64,000 nt of DNA from Gonapodya prolifera JEL478 (taxonomy: Eukaryota > Monoblepharomycota > Monoblepharidomycetes > Monoblepharidales > Gonapodyaceae), in contig KQ965754.1 in the NCBI GenBank assembly GCA_001574975.1, positions 143,040 to 207,039 of the forward strand. The letters run 5' to 3'. Positions 12,941-23,298 of the stretch are shown piece by piece. Position 1 is the first letter of the stretch, and the number at the start of each line of letters is the position of its first letter. A program made the translations under genes and the position numbers. The notes beneath the pieces are model-generated. The model searched no databases and was not told where the DNA came from. It was given only the letters and a program-made list of their open reading frames with translations.

Positions 12941-14051
12941 TCAAACATCTCCAGCACCATCCCTCAACTCTTTTACCACAAGAGCCAACTTGGCCTGCAG
13001 AGTTCTCATCGCCCAAAGCACTACGTCCGCCGGCTCAAGCGCTCCCGTCGTCTCCACGTTGAAGTAGAACGTCGTGGGCTGGGCTTTATAATCAAATGGC
13101 GCATCTTGTGCGGGAGCGGGTTCCAGCTGGGCGTTCAGGGATAGAGGCCATTCGGCAGCGGCGGAGTCTTCGTACCAGTACGTGGTGTGACTGGAGGACA
13201 TGGCAGGTGAGAGAGTTCGACCGAAATTCGTGGCAATGTTGCCCGCCTACCGGAGTTTGTTGTGTGGGTCGTACTCGAAGGAGACTGCGGCACAGGGAGA
13301 CCATTTAGCGTGCTCTTTGCCCGTCCCCTAAAAGTGTGCCAACCGGAGGTGGGTTCGTCTTCACAGCTCCACTTATAAACCTTGACGAACTCGCCTTCTT
13401 TGCAATGCATCGGAAATCAATCTCCTGCCCCTTCCTCAGCTTTACTATCAAGATTCCTGGGTCGTCATCGTCGGCTGCCCCGAGGCCCGTGTACGCGTCC
13501 CGTCCCGTGCCAATGACAGGCTTCACCACGTTGTGCGACGAGACGAACGAGCGAGACGTGACCTCCATCTGGTCCTCATTAGCGCACCGAGCGCGCAGTG
13601 TGAGCTCGACGGAGCAGTTGGGACAGTATTCGGCGCAGGAGCAGTCCGTGGTTTTGTTGAAACGGATGAATTCTGACATCCAGAAGGTCGAATCGTGAAC
13701 GAGGCGACACAGGCAGCAGAAAGGCCATTTCAAAACCAATAAATCAGCGAGCGTTCATGCCTCCTGTGCGTCTAGCTGTTAGAACCCACCGTGGGAGACC
13801 AGAGGAATGAGTCCGAGTCTGTGGGTGATAAACTCGTCCGCCAGTGACGACGTGTTCGACTTAATCTGCACCAAGTCGATAGCCATCGTCGGGACATCGG
13901 CAATCATTGTTCTCCGGAGGGCATTGGCGAAGGAGAGGTCCACGTTCGAGAGGGTGAAAGATAACGAGTGGGCGGCCTTGTTCTCCTGGAGGTTGGAAAT
14001 CTGTGGCCCGCGTTCGGACCCGAATCTGATTTCCATTGGATTGGTTATCAA
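12941..14051 (-). CDS. RPB3: RNA polymerase II subunit RPB3
   Basis: Assembly-platform subunit of Pol II, partner of RPB11. Exon 1 reads [20 protein letters not shown] (the alpha-motif) and [18 protein letters not shown]. The next exon carries the zinc-loop cysteines ([10 protein letters not shown]) and SRDLV-like [11 protein letters not shown], then [20 protein letters not shown]. The following intron starts with GC rather than GT (13394-13328, 67 nt) and restores [20 protein letters not shown], the family consensus. Then come YDPHNKLR, an intron, and the C-terminal exon HTTYWYEDS with [13 protein letters not shown]. The start is 14051 or the Met five codons downstream. Confidence 0.93.
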
Positions 14052-14424
14052 GCGATGCTTGAGGGGGAGTCCGGTGGGGCAAGAGTTGCTGGTTGGGAAT
14101 GTCCGGCAGAAATCCCAGCGGCATAGAATAAAGGTCCTTCATTTCTCTGGAAGCCTTACCCTACTTTATCAGCTAAAACACGTTTCACGCCATACCAGGT
14201 CGCGCAAAATCGGACGACTTCACGACCCGAATGGTACGAATGGGCTGCCTGTGACACTCGAGCGTCTTTGGGGACTGGTTGTGTTAATACTATCCTGGCG
14301 AGCTGGTGGTGTGACAATTTGGGGGCACTGAGGGGAAAAAGAGCGGCGGAAGGGACGCTGTGTTTTGACTAATCGTGACATGAAATTTTTTCGGACTATA
14401 ATTCACTGAAATAGATACACCAGA

Positions 14425-15457
14425 CTATGGTCTGCACACAGTTTTCCCCTTCTGCACAGCAGGGCGAGCATTGACTCTCTTGGACCACTCCACGACGTTC
14501 TTGAATTCTGAAACTGAAAGATGGTCTCCCGCTGAAAAGTTCAAAAACCATCCCACTTGAGTGATAGATATTCAAGAACACCAACAAATGATTGGTACCA
14601 ACCTTGATAGAAGCCGGTCAGAACGTCAACCCAGGTCACGATGGCGATATCTGCGATTGTGTACTCGTTGCCGACAACGTAGTCGTGTCCCTCGAGTTGC
14701 TTGTCTAACACTCCGAGCAATCGTTTCGACTCGACGGTGTACCTGTCAATGGCATACTTGATTGTGGAACCATATTCAGCCTCCAGATTGGAAATGTTGT
14801 CGACGGAAAACGCAAACGTACCTCAATCTTCTGAGGGGCAAACTTGTAGAAGTGGCCGAACTGTCCGAACGTCGGTCCAAGTCCTGCCATCTGGAAAGTC
14901 AAACCGTGAGATACTGAGCTCCGTGCCGGACTCCAACTGGGATCAACAACGATTTATACCTGCCAGAACACCCATTCAACGACTTCCCACTTTTCTCTAG
15001 GGTCCTTGGGAAGAAGCTTTCCGGTCTTTTCGGCAAGGTACAACAGGATCGCGCCAGACTCAAAAATTGAGATAGGCTTTCCATCGGGGCCGTCGGGGTC
15101 AACAATCGCGGGAATCTTTTGGTTAGGGTTCACAGCGGTGAATTCTGGGGTCTTATTGTCTCCTACGGAATTACGAAACGGTTGCGCAATGGAGCAAAGC
15201 CCAGGCCGAAGATTGGCGTGGCGGATTCTCGCACCTTTCATAATGTTGATGACATGGGGCTCGTAGGGAATCCCGAGCTCCTCGAGAGCGATTCCAAGCT
15301 TCTGTCCATTCGGGGTTGGGAAAGAGTAGAGCTGAATTGGAGCCATTGCTGGTTTTGAAAACGAGGTGAAAGCGCGTCGAGTAATGCTTCTTGAAAGCCC
15401 CGGGAGTGCGACGTAGAGTGCTGCGAAAGCCACAACTGCAGTTATAATGTGTCGCAT
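14425..15457 (-). CDS. Glutathione S-transferase (Ure2/GstB-like)
   Basis: Cytosolic-type GST with a thioredoxin-fold N-domain and helical C-domain. It reads MAPIQLYSFPTPNGQKLGIA (from 15346), LEELGIPYEPHVINIMKG, then after an in-frame 5' intron DNKTPEFTAVNPNQKIPAIV. The SNAIL-equivalent FESGAILLYLAEKTGKLLP and WVFWQ follow. Three more introns lead to GPTFGQFGHFYKFAPQKIE, YAIDRYTVESKRLLGVLD, DYVVGNEYTIADIAIVTW and FKNVVEWSKRVNARPAVQKG, ending CRP at 14425. These motifs match the yeast Ure2 / bacterial YfcG (nu-class) group. An upstream in-frame Met at 15457 adds a hydrophobic, arginine-ending leader (ITAVVAFAALYVALPGLSRS) that could target an organelle; the short start is equally possible. 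Confidence 0.9.
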
Positions 15458-15759
15458 CGCGCATCGTTTTAAAGGCGGTGGCTTACGAAACGAGTCTCCC
15501 AACAAGGCACTCCCGACCGCAGCTGGGTTATCTCTAATCAGGTGCACGCACACGTGTAAATGTGCAATAGCCACATCGTAAAACGAGGCAACTCCTATGA
15601 AACGAAATGTGTAACGCATTACATGTTGCCCAACAGCACAATGTACAAAGATTATAATTTTCAATTATGTAAAGCAGGTATCCACAAAACTTGGTCTAAG
15701 AGACTCTGTCAGTCAAAGATGTTGACAGAGACTTTGTTGGAGGGACAATAACTCACGTT

Positions 15760-16847
15760 TCACTCCTCAACGTTTTCCTCGTCGTCCTCAAAGATCGGCT
15801 CGCCCGTTGCCTCCGCATTTGAACTCCGGAAAACTTCCAGATTCGTCCATCCAAGGGAATTTGCAAAAGATTGCAAGTAGCACACGTGCTTATCAGACAC
15901 TTGACTCTGGGTGGAGCAGGTTTGGGAGGGTCGAGTTCAAGGTCCGAAGTTCTGTTGTAGGAATTAGACCCAGACTTTTACTCGCTTCCAGGAGCGCTAG
16001 CTGTCGCTTTGGGCCGAGCTTGATGTAGTTATGAGTTTTTCCAGAGAGTAAATCGTAGAGCAGTACGAGGTCAGCTATAACGTCCTGTGTATCGTCACGT
16101 GACATACGCTTTGCACGCTTCAGCACATGATCTGGTGGCGACTCCTTTTGGTTCGGCCAAAGGCGTGCAAAGAATGAGATCCTTGGTGAGTTCGCTGTAA
16201 AAGCAAATTCGCTCCTGCTGATTTGAACAGTCTTCCCCGCAGCGTCAGTTCTGTGCTTGACGTTGTATGGGATGGTGCTCTCTAACTTTTCTGTTGCTGA
16301 TAGTGAGTTGGAAGTTCTTTGCAGAAGAAGGTTGTCCAAACACTCACCCATCATGGCGCGACCGTTCAGGAGGCCTCTGTCGTTCTCTGCATCGAGTAGC
16401 TGGAGCTCAAGGATCGCAGCTCGTTTCTCAAGGATCCCAGCTCGTGTCTCCGCAATGCTTCAATAGTCTTTCTCCTTCAAGAGATCCTTCAAGACATGGT
16501 TTTTCTCCTTCACGACAAGGTCTTTCTCCTTCGAGGCATTATCTTTCTCTTTCAAGACATTGACTTTCTCCTTCAAGAGATCCTTCACGACACGGTCTTT
16601 TTCCTTCAAGAGATCGAATCTCCTTCAAGAAGTCGCCTTTCTCTTTCAGTAGCAGTTCGACCATCCGGTCCTTGTCTGCTAGGGCCATTTTGGCGATTTC
16701 AAAACCAACTTTTCGCTGGCCAACTGCTCGAGTTGTGTTTCCCTGCCCAGTGTTCCAGACGTTGGGCGGGGAAGGAGAGGCACCGACATGAATCGCGCGC
16801 AGGGACATGCCAGAGGTGAGGCGGCAGATGCGACGGAGCGAGAGCAT
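15760..16847 (-). CDS. Coiled-coil protein with Lys/Glu heptad repeats, possibly frameshifted
   Basis: Function unknown. The N-terminus (LSLRRICRLTSGMSLRAIHV) looks like a mitochondrial leader. A repeat segment at 16451-16640 follows, encoding variants of LLKEKD, VVKEKN and NVLKEK, which should form a charged coiled coil. A C-terminal part follows with KLESTIPYNVKHR and DVIADLVLLYDLLSGKTHNY. The reading frame changes near 16620 (from GDFLKEIRS to DLLKEKDRVV) and again near 16455, after a TGA, where ETRAGILEKRAAILEL begins. No good splice sites sit at the first shift, so slippage in the repeat, a sequencing error or pseudogenisation are all possible. An intron near 16350 is likely. Confidence 0.45.
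16451..16640 (-). repeat. Imperfect in-gene repeat (LLKEKD-type units)
   Basis: Tandem, imperfect copies of CTTGAAGGAGAAAGA (minus strand), often preceded by GGATCTC or GTCGTGAAG. They encode the charged coiled-coil repeats of the surrounding gene and are a likely site of length and frame variation. Confidence 0.75.
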
Positions 16848-17223
16848 TTGCTGAGACTGAAAGAGATGAAAACAAGGAGAAGGAGGAGCCCATTCGGCCC
16901 GCTACCAATCAGAAGTCAGAGAATTTCATAAGTTCGTAATTTACTCTAGATTCTTGTTTCGATTTCTGGTGTATATGATTCATAAGGCAACAACAATTGT
17001 TCCAAGAGCCCAACCAGGACATTCAAGAAACAGGCCAATGGTAAGTACGAACATCGTAACTCCAGGTAAATAATCAAAGAGGCCACTCCTATGGTACAAA
17101 TGTGTGACAGCGCCATTACGGTGTGCAATTAACGATTGCGGCCGTCGAAGACCTCGGCGACTTGGTTCGCGGTAACCCAGACAATTTCCTGATAAAGTGA
17201 TGACAATTGCCTTTAGCATGGCA

Positions 17224-19558
17224 TCACTGAAGTAGTCTTAGGAGTCCCACAACACTCACATCTTTGCATCGTCGACCCTCCCTGCTCACAGCGGCAAGCA
17301 CAACGACGAGTCCTACTGTTCCAATCCAATTCAAAGCATCCATCCAGCTCGCCCATCCATGTACAGAGTATGGTTCTCCCGCAACAACACCGGCAAATTT
17401 GACGTCCGGGAATGAGTATAACGGCGGTACCGAGCACACGGATGAGAGATGAATCTTGTCCCACCAAACGTAGTCATCCACTCCACGAGACTTATCCAAG
17501 TTGCTCCCACGGGACTCAAGCGTCGAAGTGGTATCGATGTGCTCCCACACGAGTCGGCTCGACCAACTCTGCTCGATTCCCCACGAAACGAGGACAAGGC
17601 AGGCGCCAAGGACAAACAGCAGCTTTGTACATGGCGAGGGTCCGTGAAGACGTTGACGCGCCAGACCAGCACGGCGTCGCCAACTTGGGACCTCCAGAGT
17701 ACCTGCCCGGGTGTGAGGTGCTCGCTCGACATCGTATTGGTACCCAACGAAACCAGGGCGGCCGTCTTGGTGATCATGAGCGCCGCGTCCATAATTGAAC
17801 GTTCCCGAGGGTCCGTGGGTAAGGGTGCTCGCACCAGTACTCGGAATTGGTGTGATAAGTTGTGTCTCGCGAGGAGTCATGGCGATCAGAAAAGTAAGAA
17901 GAAGGGAGATTGCCCGGAGGTAGATATGTGAGCTCAGAAACACAATATCGGACGACGTGAGCCACTCGGGTGGAACGACGGGAATGCCATCCAAAGTTGC
18001 CAAATTCGTGTCGCTTGGGGATTGTCCCAACATGCCCCTTCCGATCCCCGTCACAGTACTGATTATGAACGTGAGGTCCAACACGAACGCGACGACGACG
18101 GTGCTGTATATGATAGCGTAGAGGATCCCGGCAACACATCCAATCACGGTTCGCTCGACACACTCAAAACATGTCTCGTGCTCCAGCTCGTACTCATCCT
18201 CGTGGTAGTACGTCGACGATGCCACACTTCCAATGGTATCAGCTGTTTGCGAGCGCCGCATACCAGTGGATCCATAACCGTACCCGCCGTAACCATAAGG
18301 CGATGAGGCTGGAACCGCGAGCAAAGGTCGTCGAAGGTCGGATGCGGTTGCTCCACCGTAAGCTTGGGAGCCACTACCGCCATATGGTCCGTCATTGTAG
18401 TCATCCCCGTAATCCGACTCATAGATGGATCCCGTTTCGGCAGTTGAGTATGCCGAGTCCGCGCCCACCACGTCTCCGCCGACCGACTCCGTACGTGCCC
18501 TCGCAAAGAAAGGCCTCTGAAGGGTCGACCTGACCGTGGACGCAACAGAAACCTTCCGGGTGGAAACTGACGGTGTAATGAACCCGCCACTCGGTCCGTC
18601 GGGGGAGGTGAATGGGGTGTACGGAGGTGGGGGAGAGGATTGGTCCCCGGTCGCAGAAGGAAGGCCGATACTTTGATCGTGCGAAGAGGGGACAGCGGGG
18701 CGACCTGCGTCAGGGTGGAATCGCACCCGAGATGCTGAGCGGGAGGGAGAACGGTCACGAGGAATGTAGGGCATGTCCGGACTGAGGCTAGCGCGGGATA
18801 CACCATGTACAAGCGTGGAAGGCATGTAGGACGGTATGCGATTGTCTGACGATAACGAGGTGTCAGTTATTTCAGCGAGTCCACAGAACCGACACAAAAC
18901 GCACACTTTGACCTCCATCTCCACTGATGTGTCAGTGCAAGTGCAAGGCAAAACGATGCAGTAGATCTGGCAATCGCCGCCATCATGAGGAAGTACGGGG
19001 ATACGATAGCTGGGTCAGGAGCTGTCGCATGGGTATGGGCCGAACCAGTTGGAGCCGAGGGAAGAACCGCATTGGGGAGCCCGGAGAGGTATCGCACAGC
19101 ATCAAGTGTAAACCTTCGAGAGGGAAATGCAGTCAGTGTGGGGGTGCAAGGTGAGAAGAAAGATGGTCGCGCTCAAACATACGCAATGGCGACCCAGGCG
19201 AAGAAAGCGACCCAGTGGCCCTGATTGATCGACGGGTGGCTGTCCAGAGAGAAGTCCTATGTTAGATTGCTTTTCAAGCCCCGCAAAACGTGTCCCTCGC
19301 TCACCGAACCCTCGTGTTGAACACCCGGACTCCGTTGTCATACGTCAACCCGACGACGATACTGCACACCACGGCGACGACAGCGGTGCCCAAAAGAGAC
19401 ATGGAGACGACGGGTGACCGGATTTTCGAGGCCAGGTCGTGGAGAAATTGAGGAGGCGCCAAAGGTCGTGGAGATGAATGATTGAGGTCCGCGAGGGAAG
19501 ACAGGCAGTCGGGAAGGGGAATCCCGCGGAGCGCATCATAGTGCGTCACGTTTGACAT
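17224..19558 (-). CDS. Orphan multi-pass (about 7 TM) membrane protein
   Basis: Not recognised. Exon 1 (19558-about 19307) encodes SPVVSMSLLGTAVVAVVCSIVVGL, the first membrane span. Exon 2 gives GHWVAFFAWVAIAYV; exon 3 gives PAIVSPYFLMMAAIARSTAS with FCLALALTHQW. A long exon (18951-17224) then carries about 230 residues of Ser/Pro/Tyr/Gly-rich sequence (YGYGGYGYG), CVAGILYAIIYSTVVVAFVL, IYLRAISLLLTFLIA, TKLLFVLGACLVLVSW and WIGTVGLVVVLAA. That makes about seven spans with a large polar loop between spans 3 and 4. Only the internal introns and 5' exons are inferred. The family could be a fungal transporter or receptor; I saw no diagnostic motif. Confidence 0.7.
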
Positions 19559-19715
19559 CGCCTGTGGGAGGTCGGCGATGCGGAGGAGACAAAAGGAGGG
19601 CTTTAGTCAGAGGGTTCAAAACCTGTTGGACTGCGCCACAGCGTGTAAAAGCGGAAGGAATCCTGTTGCTTCAGTACGTCAAGAAGCTCCTGATATAAAA
19701 AAAACCTTCATTCTA

Positions 19716-22700
19716 TCATGCTTGACAATACTGCGAGCTCTTTTGCACGGCAGCAGTCCTCCTTAGCGGGACATGCTTGACAAAAAGTGCACCCAAGAAA
19801 CCCAATATACAGAACGGAATGCATGAAATAAACCTGGTTCAGGAGAACCGAGGTCAGCACAAGCAATTGCACTCAAGCTTACAAAGAGATNACTCACGCA
19901 TAACGTATTCCCACCACGTAGGCCTGCTTGATTGCCAGCTGGAGTGCGGCGAGTGCCAGCGCGGGGATGGACGAGAGGTCGACATTCGCGCCACTGTACT
20001 GCACTTGGCCACTGTGGTGGCGGGTCCGATCATGTGGTCTTCAAATATGTGAAGGTCAGAGAAATTGTTAGGCACGCATTATAAGCTGGCGGGTAACTGG
20101 AACAGCTCACCGGGAGCGTTGGCGTGAGCCATAACCTGACCGGTGCAGAAATCAAAATTTGATGAATTACGTCCCACTGGGTTGGCATGACTTTCAACTC
20201 GCGAATACTTCCGATCCACAAGCAGCTCACCTCATCGTCATGCCAAACCCAATACTACAGATCACCTGCGGGACAACTTGCATCCATTTGGGGGAGTTCT
20301 CGTCCAGAAGAATTAATAGGCCCATGACGATCGACACAAGAGCCATTCCGGTTTGAGGGAAGAGTACGTACCTTTGCATGGAGGGGCGTCCAGTGTTATG
20401 ACTGCAGATGATGATCCCGGGATAGGATGTTGTGCGCGCACTCACTTTCCCGTCTTCATTGAAATAACACCGAAAATGAACGAACTTGGAAATAGAAACA
20501 CCTTCAGAGGGAGGTTCGTCACGCCGGAGGCCGTTGGTGACAACCCGAGGACGTTCTGGAAGTATACTGGGAGGAAGTAGCTGTCGGATTCGCCAGAACG
20601 TTTGGAACTTTGAAGGAAATTTAGGGCAGGTTGAAGGGAACATACGTGAGCCCCTATATGGCCCAACCGACGGAGAAGAGTGTGATGTGAGGGGGCTCGG
20701 GCGTGGACTGGTCACGTGACCTGTGTGCATGGCCATCGACGAACAGGCCATCCATTTGTGGCCTAGCGTAAAACTAGATTTAACCGATTTATAAACGCTG
20801 TAGTTCTTCATCAACAAGCTAGTCTTCGTACACTCATCTCTCGCTCTGCTCTTGCTCTGCTCGCCTCGCTCGCTTCCCAGGTCATTTGGTTTGACCTCTC
20901 GGCTCTCTTGCTCTGCTCTGCCCTTGCTCCGCCTATATCTCGCTTGCCCTCCACGCGCCCTTGCATCCGCTCAACCACCCTCACCCGGCTCCCTCCACAC
21001 TGACGTTGGAGAAGAAATAGCTTTTGTCCTTGAACTGCAGCCGTGGATACGTACAGTGAGTCGGTGATCATACTTTTGCATCCACATTGTCAGACAACTC
21101 ACTAACGACAATGGCACAATGGGCTCGCCAGCTCTTGTCTCCCACCACACAAATGCCGCAAGCAGCACGAGCCCCACCGCGGTCATTCCCAGTACCTGTC
21201 CGCTGGCCCAGGGGTACGTGACACCACCCCACGTGCATGCGAGGAGGAGGAGGGATATGGAGGTCGTGCAGAGGAACACGCCGAGGTAGTTGACGCGGCG
21301 GAATTGGGAGCGCAGGGTTCTCGAGGGGCGAGGAGGTTTGAGCGCGAGTTGGTACGAGACGACCCAAGAGGGATGCTAGAGGTGGGTTGGTTATGCGGAA
21401 GTGAGATGCGGGGTTGACACTTGGACAGAAGGTAGTAAAAAGGTCACTTGATCCAAAAGCCGCATCTGAGAACCAATTCGAGAAGTGAAAGTGAACGATG
21501 AGGAAACGGAAAGGGAAAAGTTAGGGGTTGACGCTGAACATACCGCGACGAAAGATTATCTGTGATGACACCGCCAATAAACTGATTGGACGTGGACACA
21601 ATGAATATGTGGCTGATGTAAAGCAGAGGTGGTTCACTCACAGGTCCTATAGCAGCGCACAAACCAGTGATTCCCGCCATGCTGCAAAAGATTTGCGTCA
21701 TCAGTGACCGGGCACCGAAAGCATCCCGACTCACAACCCCATATACTTCCCCCTCTCCAACGGTGCCACAATCTCGCCAATAATAACAAACGTCAGGCCT
21801 TAAATGGCACCGCCTCCAACGCCCTGGAAGATTCGTGACATATTGAGCATGATCATGGAGTTTGAGAGTGCGCAGATGGCGGAGAAGAGGACAAATTCAA
21901 GCATGAAGAGCATCAGAAGTTGCTTTCGACCGAACTGGTATTGGGGGTAAGGTAGGAGGGGGCAATAGTGAAAAAAATGCTTTTGACGTTGATGAGTTTC
22001 AAGAGGTTAATTCTCCTGCCTCCAGATGACCATCCTCCATCTGATTTTCGGTGAAGCGTTGTCACACGATAAGTTCCTTCCTCCATCACCTCTTATTGTT
22101 GGTGCAGCGCTTCACAGTATAATCTCAACGGGGAAACCGCAAAGAGGAACTCCTGTCTGCGCCGAATCGTCACATGCAAATGCTTCTCCATGCAATAAAA
22201 GACTCACAATGTCCGATAGTTTTCCCAAATCGGAGTAAGTGCTGTGAACGTCAGGAGATATCCTAGAAGAGTGACCATAGTTGAAGTGAAGCTATTGCAG
22301 CACCATGCTTGAGTATGGTGACTCTGTCACGAGGTAACGAACCTGTGCCGACCCATTGTTATGAGTTTGCGCCAATGAGATCTCTTGCGATTGTTGGAAG
22401 CATGGTAGCTGTGCCAAGGTTAAAGTTTAATGTTTGGTCAGAACATCGCTGGGGGAAGTTCCTCACCAACAAAGGCTAAACGTGAGAAATGGAAGGAAGG
22501 TCAAGTAAGATACCACTGCAACAAGCGACAGCTGCATCGTACTCACTTCCATCAAGAGCAGCCCCCGCCATTCCTTTGGCCAAAGCCAGCACGGCCAGTG
22601 CAATCCTGCGAGGACTGTTTTGGATCTCATGAGACGGCGCGTCTTTCCCCGCGCCGGGATGCGTCGCCGCCGAGTCCATTTTGATCGCGGTGTCTGTGCT

Positions 22701-22865
22701 GCTGTCAGGTGCAAGAGTGCCGCTCGGTGCGAGCGTCAAGACCCATGAATCCAAGTTCGGCTCCGAGTTGATCAGTTTATGCATATCTGCAGCCGACGAT
22801 TGGGAGATTGCTGGCACAACAGCAGCCTGTGCGGACGGTTTCTGCTGGAAGGAGTCAGAAATCAT
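19716..22865 (-). pseudogene. MFS transporter copy 1 (DHA2-type), inactivated
   Basis: The most 3' of three tandem MFS copies. It keeps recognisable exons: EIQNSPRRIALAVLALAKG, GLTFVIIGEIVAP, TTSISLLLLACTWGGVTYPW, FLPVYFQNVLGLSPTASGV. It also carries clear lesions. An in-frame TAA (21800-21802) replaces the Gln/Ser position of GAIQSLTFV seen in copy 2. A deletion of about 0.3 kb near 20010 removes two exons present in copies 2 and 3 and fuses GPATTV to the QYSG exon out of frame. About 230 bp of unrelated pyrimidine-rich sequence (about 20815-21045) is inserted beside the PLSL exon. TM1 also has Lys where the other copies have Val. The normal stop is lost and replaced by a TGA at 19716. An N occurs at 19891. 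Confidence 0.85.
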
Positions 22866-23298
22866 TTTGCCAGATTGCGGGGAACCCGATTGAGCCTTCA
22901 AAGCCGTGCCCGATGCCGTGCGCAGTAAATGTGCGCAGCCGTGGCCTTTGCGTTTTCGCTGAGACGTCTGCGGAGTTCCGCGGTCCGAGGAGCGGGCGAC
23001 ATCGCCACTACTTCCACGCCGATGGTTCAGGTTCATACTGTCGACATGCGATTCGGAGTGCCAAGCGGAGAACGAGCGTGGAAAACGTAAGGTTTAAGTC
23101 AAAAGGCGTGGACACTTTGTAAGAAACCGGAAGTAACCGCCTTCAAATGTAAGTAACCACCTCAACCTAGTATCGTCCGCTCCCGTCAGCAATTCTGTTT
23201 CATGATTCAACAATGTAAAATGAGATGTCCTCTTACTTTAGTACGGATAATATGACAGCTGACATATAAAAAACTGCATTCGACTGCCATGCACGACA
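22866..23298. other. Spacer between MFS copies 1 and 2
   Basis: Contains the former promoter of copy 1 and the 3' flank of copy 2. No other gene seen. Confidence 0.5.

Noticed and set aside
16980-17219. 79-codon frame with a hydrophobic stretch after the orphan membrane protein
   Set aside because: The membrane protein gene ends at the same TGA (17224) whether or not the last possible intron is removed, so this frame is not part of it and has no support of its own.
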